Shown here one piece after another: positions 1 through 9,861 of a stretch of DNA of 64,000 nt (the stretch's first letter is position 1; every line of letters starts with the position of its first letter). A model generated the notes under the pieces. It was given only the letters and a program-made list of their open reading frames with translations. It did no database searches and was not told where the DNA came from. Location of the stretch: NCBI RefSeq assembly GCF_002959965.1, contig NZ_PREV01000027.1:496001-560000 (forward strand), in the 5' to 3' direction. Source of the DNA: Microbulbifer pacificus (GTDB lineage: Bacteria; Pseudomonadota; Gammaproteobacteria; Pseudomonadales; Cellvibrionaceae). Both the position numbers and the translations under genes were made by a program.

Positions 1-160
1 GGTTTGCGCGTTGAATCGCGAGGATATCTGTGAGGGGTGTTTTCGCTCCGGAACTGAGATCAGTCAGTGGGGGCGGATGTCTAACTCTGAGAAAAAGCAG
101 GTATTGGGTAAATGCCATGAGCGGGCTGTGCAGATGCGCCGGGTTTGGTGGTCTGACTGA
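1..160 (+). CDS. DUF1289 family protein, C-terminal part (cut by window edge)
   Basis: An open frame enters the window from the left (first complete codon at base 2) and stops at TGA 158-160. The visible 52 residues contain a Cys-x2-Cys pair (ICEGCFRSG) followed by ISQWGRMS and a basic tail, which is the pattern of DUF1289, a short family with a Cys cluster that probably binds metal or iron-sulfur. The N-terminal cysteines lie outside the window. Function is unknown. It lies about 470 bases upstream of dnaE, where rnhB often sits in related genomes; the intervening palindromic elements make co-transcription uncertain. Confidence 0.7.
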   Translation, partial: VCALNREDICEGCFRSGTEISQWGRMSNSEKKQVLGKCHERAVQMRRVWWSD

Positions 161-206
161 CGTTTTGTAGTGAATTTGGGCTGGGGTTTTGGTTTCGTGT
201 TGTGGC

Positions 207-359
207 GGCGGATCACCGGGTGCGGGTTTTCAGGACCGAGCTAGGCGCCCCCCTTAAATACGTCCCTGTACGCTGCGTCGGCAACATCCCGGCCGCTTCA
301 ACGCGGCGCCTTCGGCCCTGTTTGCGACGCTCCTGAAAACCCGCACCCGGTGCTCCGCC
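207..359 (-). repeat. Structured palindromic element R4 (type B)
   Basis: Ends at 207-233 and 332-359 are inverted copies (GGCGGA-CACCGGGTGCGGG on the left, its complement on the right), closing a stem of about 28 bp. Read on the minus strand it contains a hairpin TAC-AGGGAC-GTA (259-270). A second copy with the same interior but different, still complementary stem bases lies at 5311-5449. The covariation points to selection on structure. Confidence 0.75.
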
Positions 360-463
360 TTCGCATAACGTTTTGCGCCTGGTCAGAATTTTGAGTGCTG
401 CACCCGCTCTCCATTAGCGCGTACAAACGCTTACAAAGTATTTAATTTTCAGAATTGTACATA

Positions 464-574
464 GCGGCGATGGGTGGTGCGCCCTTCCGGGACCTTCGAC
501 GACATGGATGTCGGCGGAGAGCTACAGGGACGTATTCACAGCGTGTCCCGGAAGGGTGCACCGCCTAGCGCCGC
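464..574 (+). repeat. Structured palindromic element R1 (type A)
   Basis: An outer stem of about 30 bp (464-493 with 545-574, four mismatches) encloses two hairpins: GAC-ATGGAT-GTC at 501-512 and TAC-AGGGAC-GTA at 523-534. The architecture matches elements at 11261-11384 and 13610-13709. Both loops fit the CANGGAYG motif bound by CsrA/RsmA proteins; that binding is inference. Confidence 0.75.
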
Positions 575-629
575 GTTCCCGGATCAGAACTCTTAAATAG
601 ACCTCCGGGCCAGAAAAGAACGATAGAGA

Positions 630-3600
630 ATGACCCAACCCTTCGTACATTTAAGAATCCACTCCGAATATTCCCTGATCGACGGCCTGGTGCGTATCAA
701 GCCGTTGATTGGTCGTCTGGCCGAGCTGGAAATGCCCGCGGCGGCGATCACGGATCAGACCAACTTCTACGCACAGGTGAAGTTTTACAAGGCCTGTCTC
801 GGTGCCGGGATCAAGCCCATCACCGGTGCGGATTTCTGGTTGAAAGAGGGTGGTGAGGAGCAGCCGACGCTGTTGACGCTGTACGCGCTGAACACCACCG
901 GTTACCGCAATATCACCGAGCTGATTTCCCGCGCCTGGATGGAAGGACAGTACCACGGGCACGCTTATATCCAGCGTGAGTGGGTGAAGGAGTACGCAGA
1001 AGGGGTGCTGATGCTCTCCGGTGCCAAGTACGGCGATGTGGGCCGCGCACTGGTTGCCGGGCGCAATGCGCAGGCAGAGGCGCTGGCGAGTGAGTGGGCG
1101 AGGATTTTTCCGGGACGTTATTACCTGGAGCTGCAGCGCACCGGCAGGCCGGGTGAGGAAGAGTATCTGCATGCAGCGGTGAAGCTCGCGGGGCACTTGA
1201 ACCTGCCGGTGGTGGCGACCAACGACGTACGCTTTCTGGAAGACAGCGAGTTCGAAGCCCACGAGGTGCGGGTGTGTATTCGCGAGGGGCGTACCCTCGA
1301 TGACCCGCGCCGTGAACGGCGTTATTCCCGGGAGCAGTATCTGCGCTCTCCGGAAGAAATGTGCGAGCTGTTCAAGGATCTGCCGGAAGCGCTGGAAAAC
1401 ACCGTGGAAATCGCGCGCCGCTGTTCCGCGCCGATCCAGCTCGGCAAGTACTTCCTGCCGCAGTTCCCGATTCCGGAAGGCATGACCGAAAACGAATTTT
1501 TCGAAAAGGTCTCCTTCGACGGGCTCTACGAACGCCTCGAAACCATTCTGGACAAGTCCGCGCCGGACTACGAAGCGCGCAAGAAAGTCTACGAAGACCG
1601 TCTGCGCTTCGAGCTGGATATCGTTATCCAGATGGGTTTCCCCGGCTACTTCCTGATCGTGATGGACTTTATCCAGTGGGCCAAGGATCACAATATTCCG
1701 GTCGGCCCGGGGCGGGGTTCCGGTGCCGGCTCGCTGATTGCCTACTCGCAGAAAATTACCGATCTCGATCCGCTGCAGTACGACCTGCTGTTCGAACGTT
1801 TCCTGAACCCGGAACGGGTATCCATGCCCGACTTCGACGTGGACTTCTGCATGGAGAAGCGCGACCGGGTGATCAACTATGTGGCCGAGAACTACGGCCG
1901 CAACGCGGTGAGCCAGATCATCACCTTCGGCACCATGGCGGCGAAGGCGGTGGTGCGCGATGTGGCGCGGGTACAGGGCAAGTCCTACGGCCTTGCCGAC
2001 AAACTCTCGAAAATGATTCCCGCCGATGTGGGCATGACCCTGCAGAAGGCGTTCGAACAGGAAGAAGTACTGCGCGAGTTTCTGGAGAACGACGAAGAAG
2101 CCCAGGAAATCTGGGAGATGGCGCTGCAGCTCGAAGGGGTGGCGCGTAACGTCGGCAAACACGCCGGTGGTGTGGTGATCGCCCCCACCAAACTCACGGA
2201 TTTTGCGCCGCTCTATTGTGACGAGACCGGCGCCGGCCTGGTAACCCAGTTCGACAAGAACGACGTGGAAGACGCGGGCCTGGTGAAGTTCGACTTCCTG
2301 GGGCTGCGCACGCTCACCATCATTGACTGGGCCAAGGCCATGGTGGATGAACAGCGCGCGCACGAAGGGTTGGAGCCGCTCGTGATCGAGACGCTGCCGC
2401 TGGACGACGACAAGACGTTCAAGCTGATCAAGCGCGCCGAGACTACCGCGGTATTCCAGCTGGAATCCCGCGGTATGAAGGATCTGATCAAGCGCCTGCA
2501 GCCGGACAACCTCGAAGACATGATTGCCCTGGTGGCGCTGTTCCGCCCGGGTCCGCTGCAGTCGGGGATGGTGGACGACTTCATCAACCGGAAGCACGGC
2601 CGCGCGCAGGTGGCCTATCCGGATGCGAAGTACCAGCACGAGAAACTGAAACCGATTCTCGAACCCACTTACGGCGTTATCGTTTACCAGGAACAGGTAA
2701 TGCAGATCGCCCAGGAGCTCGCGGGCTACACCCTCGGCGGTGCGGACATGCTGCGCCGGGCCATGGGTAAGAAAAAGCCCGAGGAGATGGCGAAGCAGCG
2801 CAGTACCTTCGAGGAGGGTGCGAAGTCAGAGGGTGTCGATCCCGAACTGGCGATGAAGATCTTCGACCTGGTGGAGAAATTCGCCGGTTACGGCTTCAAC
2901 AAATCCCACTCCGCCGCCTACGCACTGGTGTCTTACCAGACGGCGTGGCTGAAGGCGCACTACCCGGCGCAGTTTATGGCGGCCACCATGTCCTCGGACA
3001 TGGACAAGACCGACAAGGTGGTGACGTTCATCGAAGAATGCCGGGCGATGAAGCTCGACCTGGTGCCGCCGGATGTAAACCTCGGCAACTATCAGTTCTC
3101 TGTTCCTGTCTCCGAAGGTGGCAACAACCGCATCATTTACGGTCTCGGTGCCATCAAGGGGCTGGGTGAAGGACCGATCGATAACATCATCAGCGAGCGG
3201 AAGAAAAACGGGCCCTTCAAGGATTTGTTCGACTTCTGTTCGCGTATCGACCCGCGCAAGGTGAACAAGCGGGCGCTGGAAGCCCTGGTGCGCTCCGGCG
3301 CGCTGGACAGTATTGGTCCGGATACCACCGGTGCCGATGGTCTCGATTATTCCCGCGCAGTTTTGTTCGAGGCACTGGATGAAGCGGTGAAATCCGCGGA
3401 ACAGCAGAGCAAAAACGACAGCGCGGGCATGATGGACCTGTTCGGCGAGGTAGTGCGCAGCGCATCCGACGGCGATGTGTACCAGGATTTCCGCAACGCA
3501 CGCCCCTGGAGTATTCGCGAGCGTTTGGAAGGGGAGAAGAACACGCTCGGCTTGTACCTAACCGGCCATCCCATCGATGAATACGAGGAGGAGCTCAAGC

Positions 3601-4160
3601 ATCTGGTTCAGGCGCGTATCGCGGACCTGAAACCGGGGCGCGAGAACCAGAAGGTGGCCGGCCTTGTGGTGGGCATGCGGGTGATGAAGACCAAGCGGGG
3701 CGATTCCATGGCGATTGTCACCCTGGACGACCGCAGCGCGCGGATTGAGGCGGCGGTGTTCAGTGAGGCGTTCGGACAACACCGGGAAAAGCTGGTGAAG
3801 GATTCGCTGCTGGTGCTGGAGGGTTCCATCTCCCACGATGATTACAGCGGCGGTCTGAAGATGAGCGTGAACAGTGTGTCCACGCTTGACGACCTGCGCA
3901 GCGGCAGCGTCATCGGTGTGACGCTCAAGATCGACAGCGCTCAGGCGCTGCCGAAAATGGGGCAGCGCCTGAGCGCCTGTCTGCGGCCCTATATCGGGGG
4001 CAGCTGTCCGATTCTGGTGGAAGTGGAGCGCAGCGACGCGCGCGGCACCTTCCGCCTCGCGGATGAGTGGAAAGTCGAGCCAAACGATCAGCTGATCCAG
4101 TCCCTGCGGGAGGTGGTTGGTCGCGAGAGAGTGCAGCTCAACTACACTCAACGGCATTGA
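630..4160 (+). CDS. dnaE: DNA polymerase III subunit alpha
   Basis: This is the catalytic subunit of the replicative polymerase holoenzyme. At 1176 residues it matches the usual gammaproteobacterial DnaE length. The N-terminal PHP domain covers about residues 5-175 and starts with [15 protein letters not shown]. The polymerase palm has GRGSGAGS (about 361) and the catalytic aspartates in PDFDVDF (about 400-406) and FDFLGLR (about 553). A helix-hairpin-helix region and a C-terminal OB fold ([19 protein letters not shown], about residue 1010) follow. The ATG at 630 gives the conserved N terminus. accA lies 147 bases downstream on the same strand, the usual gammaproteobacterial pairing. Confidence 0.98.
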   Translation: MTQPFVHLRIHSEYSLIDGLVRIKPLIGRLAELEMPAAAITDQTNFYAQVKFYKACLGAGIKPITGADFWLKEGGEEQPTLLTLYALNTTGYRNITELISRAWMEGQYHGHAYIQREWVKEYAEGVLMLSGAKYGDVGRALVAGRNAQAEALASEWARIFPGRYYLELQRTGRPGEEEYLHAAVKLAGHLNLPVVATNDVRFLEDSEFEAHEVRVCIREGRTLDDPRRERRYSREQYLRSPEEMCELFKDLPEALENTVEIARRCSAPIQLGKYFLPQFPIPEGMTENEFFEKVSFDGLYERLETILDKSAPDYEARKKVYEDRLRFELDIVIQMGFPGYFLIVMDFIQWAKDHNIPVGPGRGSGAGSLIAYSQKITDLDPLQYDLLFERFLNPERVSMPDFDVDFCMEKRDRVINYVAENYGRNAVSQIITFGTMAAKAVVRDVARVQGKSYGLADKLSKMIPADVGMTLQKAFEQEEVLREFLENDEEAQEIWEMALQLEGVARNVGKHAGGVVIAPTKLTDFAPLYCDETGAGLVTQFDKNDVEDAGLVKFDFLGLRTLTIIDWAKAMVDEQRAHEGLEPLVIETLPLDDDKTFKLIKRAETTAVFQLESRGMKDLIKRLQPDNLEDMIALVALFRPGPLQSGMVDDFINRKHGRAQVAYPDAKYQHEKLKPILEPTYGVIVYQEQVMQIAQELAGYTLGGADMLRRAMGKKKPEEMAKQRSTFEEGAKSEGVDPELAMKIFDLVEKFAGYGFNKSHSAAYALVSYQTAWLKAHYPAQFMAATMSSDMDKTDKVVTFIEECRAMKLDLVPPDVNLGNYQFSVPVSEGGNNRIIYGLGAIKGLGEGPIDNIISERKKNGPFKDLFDFCSRIDPRKVNKRALEALVRSGALDSIGPDTTGADGLDYSRAVLFEALDEAVKSAEQQSKNDSAGMMDLFGEVVRSASDGDVYQDFRNARPWSIRERLEGEKNTLGLYLTGHPIDEYEEELKHLVQARIADLKPGRENQKVAGLVVGMRVMKTKRGDSMAIVTLDDRSARIEAAVFSEAFGQHREKLVKDSLLVLEGSISHDDYSGGLKMSVNSVSTLDDLRSGSVIGVTLKIDSAQALPKMGQRLSACLRPYIGGSCPILVEVERSDARGTFRLADEWKVEPNDQLIQSLREVVGRERVQLNYTQRH

Positions 4161-4307
4161 GTGACCCCTGCACTCGACTGAGTGGTCCTATCCCGGTAAG
4201 CTAGCCGCCATTTTCAGTGGACGGGGTCTGTTTGCGACTGATCGGGGTGATTTGGTCGCATTTTCCAACATTTGGCAGGCCCACAGGATTATCAAGGCGC
4301 GAATTAA

Positions 4308-5264
4308 ATGAAGTTCAGTTTTCTCGAGTTTGAACAGCCGATTGCGGAACTGGAAAGCAAGATCAAGGAACTTCAGCATGTGGGCGACGACAACGAGCTC
4401 AACATCGCTGAAGAGATCACCCGCCTGCGGGAGAAGAGCGAGAAGCTCACCGAATCCATCTATTCCAGCCTGTCGCCATGGCAGGTTGTGCAGGTAGCGC
4501 GGCACCCGCAGCGCCCTTATGCCAAAGACTATATCGAGCGCATTTTCACCGACTGGGATGAGCTGCATGGCGATCGTCACTTCGGCGATGACAAGGCAAT
4601 CATTTCCGGTATCGCGCGCCTTGAGGGCCGCCCGGTGGCGGTGATTGGTGAGGAGAAGGGGCGTACCGTCAACGAGAAGGTAAAGCGCAACTTTGGTATG
4701 CCGAAGCCGGAGGGTTACCGCAAGGCACTGCGTGTGATGGAGATGGCCGAGCGCTTCAAGCTGCCGGTGCTGACGCTGATCGACACTCCCGGGGCCTATC
4801 CGGGTATCGACAGCGAGGAGCGTGGTATTTCGGAGGCGATTGCGAAAAACCTGGCGGTAATGTCGCGTCTGCGTACGCCGATCATCTGTACGGTAATCGG
4901 TGAGGGCTCTTCCGGTGGTGCGCTGGCGATTGGTGTGGGCGACCAGCTGAACATGCTGCAGTACTCCACTTACTTTGTGATTTCTCCGGAAGGTTGCGCG
5001 AACATTATCTGGAAGACCGTGGAGAAGGCGCCGCTGGCGGCGGAGGCCATGGGGGTAACGTCCGGGGTGCTGGAGGAGTTGGGGATTGTGGATGAGACCA
5101 TCGCCGAGCCTCTCGGCGGTGCGCATCGCGATCCGGACCTGATGGCGGAGCGTCTGCGTGATCGCCTGTCTGTTCAATTGGATAAGTTGACGGCGATTCC
5201 GATTGACGAGCTTCTTGAGAAACGTTACCAGCGGTTGATGAGCTACGGTAACGTCGCTGTCTGA
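4308..5264 (+). CDS. accA: Acetyl-CoA carboxylase carboxyltransferase subunit alpha
   Basis: AccA pairs with AccD to transfer the carboxyl group from biotin to acetyl-CoA, giving malonyl-CoA for fatty-acid synthesis. The 318-residue protein is full length for the family and has the expected landmarks: N-terminal [31 protein letters not shown], and the crotonase-fold oxyanion loops around [11 protein letters not shown] and [13 protein letters not shown]. It starts at an ATG preceded by AAGG. It lies directly after dnaE. tilS, which follows accA in many relatives, is absent here; the next feature is a structured repeat (5311-5449). Confidence 0.98.
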   Translation: MKFSFLEFEQPIAELESKIKELQHVGDDNELNIAEEITRLREKSEKLTESIYSSLSPWQVVQVARHPQRPYAKDYIERIFTDWDELHGDRHFGDDKAIISGIARLEGRPVAVIGEEKGRTVNEKVKRNFGMPKPEGYRKALRVMEMAERFKLPVLTLIDTPGAYPGIDSEERGISEAIAKNLAVMSRLRTPIICTVIGEGSSGGALAIGVGDQLNMLQYSTYFVISPEGCANIIWKTVEKAPLAAEAMGVTSGVLEELGIVDETIAEPLGGAHRDPDLMAERLRDRLSVQLDKLTAIPIDELLEKRYQRLMSYGNVAV

Positions 5265-5776
5265 TCCTTTGCTTTGTAGTGGTTCTGAAGCCGGTCCGGT
5301 GGCGGTCAATTGCCGGGGACGGGTTTTCAGGACCGAGCTAGGCGCCTCTCTTCAACCCATCCCTGGGCGCTGCGGCGCAAAGTACCCGGCCGCTTCAACG
5401 CGGCGCATTCGGCCCTGTTTGCGACGCTCCTGAAAACCGGTCCCCGGCACTTGCCCTTCGCTTTGTATTTTCTGGCTTCGTAGCTGCAGGCTGGATAAGT
5501 GCAGTTTCTACATCTTTCTCATCTGTATTTTTCTATCCCACTTTCTTTTTTGGATGAAGTGAATCCAATTCCCTGACCTGGGTTTCCTCTTCATCGCGTG
5601 CGGCAATTCCGAACCTGTCGCCTGATTTTTTATTTCCCTCCCGATTTCCACTGCTTGAAAGGTGGGAGGCCATTTCCTCGTCAAAGCACCTTACTTTAAT
5701 CCTGCCGTTTCCCCGGATGTTCTTAGTTTCCGGAAAAAATGAAATAGAAAAATAATCAGCGATAAACAGGAATTGC
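5265..5776. other. Intergenic region after accA
   Basis: The first part holds palindromic element R5 (5311-5449). The remainder (5450-5776) is pyrimidine-rich and turns AT-rich just before the next gene. I see no gene here; a minus-strand reading frame across it shows no recognisable domain. Confidence 0.5.
5311..5449 (-). repeat. Structured palindromic element R5 (type B)
   Basis: This is the second copy of the element at 207-359. Outer stem TGCCGGGGAC.GGTTTTCAGGA (5311-5332) pairs with 5428-5449 with one mismatch. The stem sequence differs from the first copy but stays complementary, while the interior (GAGCTAGGCGCC, TTCAACGCGGCGC, CCTGTTTGCGACGCTCCTG) is shared. On the minus strand it holds the hairpin CCC-AGGGAT-GGG (5356-5367), again with an ANGGAY loop. 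Confidence 0.75.
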
Positions 5777-8700
5777 ATGATGAGGAAAATCAAAACTACG
5801 CGACACCCACAGGGTGGCATCGCGGGGCGGCTCGTGGCCGTTGCTTCGCTTCTCTCTGTATTTTCATGGCCGGTTCTGGCCGCGGAAAATCTCTCCATTG
5901 GAAAACCGGTGTCGGCGAGTAGTGAGATACAGCCCGCGTCGTTTGCAGTTGATGGCAACCAGAATACGCGCTGGGAAAGTGCGCATCAGGTAGACCCCGG
6001 CACTCTGGTCGTGGATCTGGAAGATACCTACCAATTGGAGAGCGTCACTATTCACTGGGAGGCTGCAAATGCTTCAGACTACCTGATCGAAGGCAGTACA
6101 AACGGTGTGAACTGGACACAGATCATGAGCCATAGTGGTGGTGCCTTCGGTAACCGAACGGATGTACTTCCCCTGTCCGGCAATTACCGCTATGTGCGTC
6201 TGAATGCTTTACAACGGCCTGCGGAAAACATCTGGGGTTATTCGATCTGGGAAATGGATGTGCAGGGTTCGGTGATTATTGATGAGCCGCCGACGTCGGG
6301 TGACAACGTGGCTTTACAGGGGAACGCCAGCGCCAGTTCTGGTGATGGATCGCTGGCGACCGATGGTAACAGCGGTACACGCTGGGAGAGCGATCACGGT
6401 GTCGATCCCTCGTGGCTGGCGGTGGACCTGGGTTCAGACTATGAGCTTTCCCGTGTGGTTATTGATTGGGAGGCGGCTAACGCGGGGCGTTACGAACTGC
6501 AGGGGTCGGTGGATGGCGTCAACTGGAATACGCTGCAGACCTTTACCGGTGGCCAGTTTGGTACACGTAGCGATTCATTGAATATCAGTGGCAATTACCG
6601 GCATGTGCGGATGTATGGCACCGAGCGCAGTGCGGGTAATGCCTGGGGTTATTCGATTTGGGAGTTCCGGATTTTTGCCGACGGCACGGATGTCGAGCCG
6701 CCACCGGATGTCGATATACCCGCGGATCTTCCACCCCCGGATTTTTCAAACCTCAGCTACGGCACTCTGTTCGATACGGTCTACACGCCGGAAAGTTCGC
6801 AGGAATGGTACGTGGAATCCGATGGCACCGTTGTGACTATCGCTTCCGGGCGCGCCCGCTCGCGGCATGAGTCGGAAGATATTTTCTATACCTTCCCCAC
6901 CCATTACTTTGAACACCGCACGTTCGAAATTGAGATCCACGACCACACGCCAGCCGGAGAAAATCTGCTGGAGATTTTCTATCACCCGGAGTACGCAAAC
7001 TATGTTCCACCGGGCTGTCGTTCGTCTTACAGCAACGAGTGGCGTGCGGATTTCAATAACAATGCGGGGATGGATGAAAAACTCCAGCAAGCGGCGATGG
7101 ACGGCACCGGCGAGCGCTGGGTTTGCCGCATCCAGCGGGATGCTCACAACGGCGATGACGGCGTGATGCGCGTGGGTGAGTGGATGGAGTTTGAACTGCA
7201 GCAGTTCCTGGGGCGCTTTGAGAGCGACCCGAACGTCCGCGGGCAAGCGGTGTATTACACCGATACCTACCGAATAAAGCTCGGTCAGCCGGGCTTGTTT
7301 ATCGTGAGCGACGAAGTACTGGACGCGCAGCTGCGCAGTGGTGGTCGTGCATCGGCACCCTATGTTCGTGCCGGCGATGCGGTGCCCGCCGCGGAAGTGA
7401 TCTCAGTCAACGCCGACAATACCGTAACCTACAAAGCGGCGGCTAACGGCAAGTGGACTCAGAAAGACAACCCCATTGGCGAGGTGGTGACGTACCCCAT
7501 TCTCGATGGCATCGATGTTTACGACAACTATGTGGTGGGCAGTGGCGTTGCCGATTGGACAACCTTCATGCGCGAAGGGCTGAATACACAGTGGGCAACC
7601 CACAACACGTTTATGCAGGGGCGTCGGGTATTCCATACGCGTTTTGATACAGGCGTTCACGAGGAGGCAGGTAACCCGGATTTTCCTGAGCTGGCCAACA
7701 CCGCCAGTGGTCTGTTGGTGAAAAATTCCTGTTTCGGCTGCCATATCAATAATGGACGCGGCCTGGCGCCCGAGAACAACCAGCCGCTGGATACGCTGGT
7801 GACCAAAGTGGGCAGTGGCTATTTCGATGAGCTGGGACAGCCGGAGGCGCACCGGTACTACGGCCGTGTGTTGCAGGGTACGTCTCTGAACGCTGCGATT
7901 CCCGCCGAGGCGACGGTGGTGGTGAGTTACACCGAAGAAAATGGCACGTTCAATGATGGCACGTCCTTCTCGCTGCAAGCGCCGCACTACACCGTCAACC
8001 GGCATGACACTGCCGGCGGTAGCACGCCATTTATTTCACCGCGTATGCCGCAGAATATTACCGGCCTCGGCCTGCTGGAGGCGGTGCCGGAGAGTGTCCT
8101 CCTGGCGTGGCACGACCCGGATGACAGCAATGGCGATGGAATATCGGGGCGCGCGAACATTGTGGATTCTGCATCCGCGGGGGAGCGGCAAATCGGTCGT
8201 TTTGGCTGGAAAGCCACGTCTTCCAGCCTGCGGGACTTCGCCGCCGAGGCACTCAGCACCGACATTGGTGTTACCACATCGGTGCTGCCGAACCCCGCCT
8301 GCGGCGACCAGCAACTCGCCTGCCGGCAAAACTCTGGGCAGGGCACCGAACTGAGTGACCAGCGCCTGGACGAACTGGTGGTGTACCTGCAGGCGCTGGG
8401 CGCACCCTCACGCCGCCCGGATGAGGTCAGCCTGCCCGCGGTGATTGCCGGTGAGCAGCACTTCCACAACCTGGGCTGCGCATCCTGCCATCGGCCATCC
8501 ATGGAAACCGGGCACCGTCACGATCTCGCCGAACTGCGCGGCAACACCATTCGCCCTTATACGGATTTGCTGCTGCACGACATGGGCGACGAGCTGGCGG
8601 ACAACCTGACGGCATCCCCGGCGCTGAACCGGGAGTGGCGCACGGCTCCGCTCTGGGGGCTGGGTATGCTGGAAGCGGTCAGTGGCCACAGCAGTCTGCT

Positions 8701-8836
8701 ACACGATGGCCGCGCGCGCTCCATCGAGGAGGCGATCCTGTGGCACGGCGGAGAAGCGGCAGCCAGCCAGACCGGGTATCGCGCCTTGGATGCCGCACAG
8801 CGCGCCGAGCTGATCGCCTTTTTACGCTCTCTGTAA
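5777..8836 (+). CDS. Secreted di-heme oxidoreductase with two discoidin (F5/8 type C) domains
   Basis: The protein has a signal peptide ending near LAAEN (about residue 37). Two F5/8 type C repeats follow (about 38-165 and 178-305), each with GNxxTRWES and YSIWE motifs, separated by a Pro-rich linker. A beta-rich middle part (about 325-480) comes next. The C-terminal half resembles the di-heme thiol oxidoreductase family (DUF1111/DHOR), with c-type heme sites CFGCH (about 651) and CASCH (about 901) and a final HDGRARSIEEAILWHGGEA. Discoidin domains usually bind carbohydrate, so a periplasmic or extracellular redox enzyme acting on or near polysaccharide is plausible but inferred. ATGATG gives two possible starts one codon apart. 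It stands alone between accA and an exporter gene. Confidence 0.85.
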   Translation: MMRKIKTTRHPQGGIAGRLVAVASLLSVFSWPVLAAENLSIGKPVSASSEIQPASFAVDGNQNTRWESAHQVDPGTLVVDLEDTYQLESVTIHWEAANASDYLIEGSTNGVNWTQIMSHSGGAFGNRTDVLPLSGNYRYVRLNALQRPAENIWGYSIWEMDVQGSVIIDEPPTSGDNVALQGNASASSGDGSLATDGNSGTRWESDHGVDPSWLAVDLGSDYELSRVVIDWEAANAGRYELQGSVDGVNWNTLQTFTGGQFGTRSDSLNISGNYRHVRMYGTERSAGNAWGYSIWEFRIFADGTDVEPPPDVDIPADLPPPDFSNLSYGTLFDTVYTPESSQEWYVESDGTVVTIASGRARSRHESEDIFYTFPTHYFEHRTFEIEIHDHTPAGENLLEIFYHPEYANYVPPGCRSSYSNEWRADFNNNAGMDEKLQQAAMDGTGERWVCRIQRDAHNGDDGVMRVGEWMEFELQQFLGRFESDPNVRGQAVYYTDTYRIKLGQPGLFIVSDEVLDAQLRSGGRASAPYVRAGDAVPAAEVISVNADNTVTYKAAANGKWTQKDNPIGEVVTYPILDGIDVYDNYVVGSGVADWTTFMREGLNTQWATHNTFMQGRRVFHTRFDTGVHEEAGNPDFPELANTASGLLVKNSCFGCHINNGRGLAPENNQPLDTLVTKVGSGYFDELGQPEAHRYYGRVLQGTSLNAAIPAEATVVVSYTEENGTFNDGTSFSLQAPHYTVNRHDTAGGSTPFISPRMPQNITGLGLLEAVPESVLLAWHDPDDSNGDGISGRANIVDSASAGERQIGRFGWKATSSSLRDFAAEALSTDIGVTTSVLPNPACGDQQLACRQNSGQGTELSDQRLDELVVYLQALGAPSRRPDEVSLPAVIAGEQHFHNLGCASCHRPSMETGHRHDLAELRGNTIRPYTDLLLHDMGDELADNLTASPALNREWRTAPLWGLGMLEAVSGHSSLLHDGRARSIEEAILWHGGEAAASQTGYRALDAAQRAELIAFLRSL

Positions 8837-9070
8837 TTGTTCATCGTCTATTGCCAATGGCGCCTCCGGAGTCGCATGGTATGCGGGTTCGGTGGGCGCC
8901 ACGGTCCGCCACCCTCATATTCGTAAGTCCGTAAATAACCAGTTATAGGCCCGTGACTACTGGGTTTGAGGCTGTCCTGAGGTTAGACTGGCCACCGCTG
9001 AAAATTCGACCAGTGCCCGGTCGCTGCGGCGGAACTAACCAATCCATAACGATACAAGACGAGGTCTGCC

Positions 9071-9844
9071 TTGGCGGAACTGGGAGAGCTGTTCAGTCTG
9101 TTGCCCGGCCAGACGTCCGGTCTGATGCTGGCGGTGCTGCTACTGGTGTGTGTTGTCAGCGCCTTTATCTCCGCGGTAACTGGCGGGGCGGGGGGCATTC
9201 TGATGTTCGCCGCCCTCAATGTCGCCATTCCGCTGCGCATGCTGGTACCGATCCACGGTGCCGTGCAGTTGCTCAACAACCTCGCACGTGTGGTTTACGT
9301 GCGTGAGCATATCCGCTGGGATCAGTGCATACCGTTTTTTATTGGCTGTACCCTGGGCTCCGCCGCCATGACCCTCGGGCTTGCCAATCTCGACTGGCAA
9401 CAACTGCCGCTGATACTGCTCGCGGCGCTGATTTTCTACACCGTCTTCAAACCGAAAAAATTGCCGGAAATCCGCCTCAAACCGCGGAATTTTTTCTGGG
9501 TCGGTATTGCCACCGGTACGCTCGGAATTATCGCGGGTGCGGTAGATCCATTGCTGGCCGCGTTCTTCGTACGCAAGGACATGACGCCAAAGGAAATCGT
9601 CGCGAACAAGTCCGTCATGCAGGCCTGGTGCCATGCACTCAAGGTGCCCGCTTTTATCTACCTCGGCTTTGCCTTCTCCGATCATCTGGGGCTGATCCTG
9701 CTACTCACCGTCGCGGCGGTTATCGGCACCCGTATCGGGATAGCACTGCTGAACCGGATCAACAGCGAACTGTTTTTCAATCTCATGCGCGCTGCCCTGC
9801 TGGTTGCCGGAGCGCGTATCGTTTACCAGTTATTTGCCGTATAA
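9071..9844 (+). CDS. TauE/SafE-family membrane exporter
   Basis: This 257-residue integral membrane protein has about eight hydrophobic segments. It contains the family hallmarks near the N terminus (SAFISAVTGGAGGILMFAALN) and again in the second half (GIIAGAVDPLLAAFFVRKDM), reflecting the duplicated TauE/SafE fold. Members export small anions such as sulfite or sulfoacetate. The start used is TTG 9071, preceded by GAGG; the next in-frame ATG would remove part of the first segment. It is followed 17 bases later by an aldehyde dehydrogenase, which resembles the safE-safD pairing of sulfoacetate excretion. The substrate is not provable from sequence. Confidence 0.85.
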   Translation: MAELGELFSLLPGQTSGLMLAVLLLVCVVSAFISAVTGGAGGILMFAALNVAIPLRMLVPIHGAVQLLNNLARVVYVREHIRWDQCIPFFIGCTLGSAAMTLGLANLDWQQLPLILLAALIFYTVFKPKKLPEIRLKPRNFFWVGIATGTLGIIAGAVDPLLAAFFVRKDMTPKEIVANKSVMQAWCHALKVPAFIYLGFAFSDHLGLILLLTVAAVIGTRIGIALLNRINSELFFNLMRAALLVAGARIVYQLFAV

Positions 9845-9861
9845 AAATTACAGGTGTTTCC

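Larger units (their letters stand above)
161..629. other. Intergenic region before dnaE with two structured repeats
   Basis: No gene is seen here. The stretch holds two separate long palindromic elements (207-359 and 464-574), listed individually. Between them is an AT-richer patch around 425-463 that could hold the dnaE promoter, although no convincing -35/-10 pair was identified. Confidence 0.6.

Noticed and set aside
651..2639. 662-residue minus-strand reading frame inside dnaE
   Set aside because: It is antisense to the strongly conserved dnaE gene and shows no domain; the His/Val/Gln-rich composition is that of a shadow frame in GC-rich DNA.
5533..5958. 141-residue minus-strand frame before the discoidin gene
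   Set aside because: It overlaps the start and signal peptide of the discoidin-oxidoreductase gene and shows no domain.
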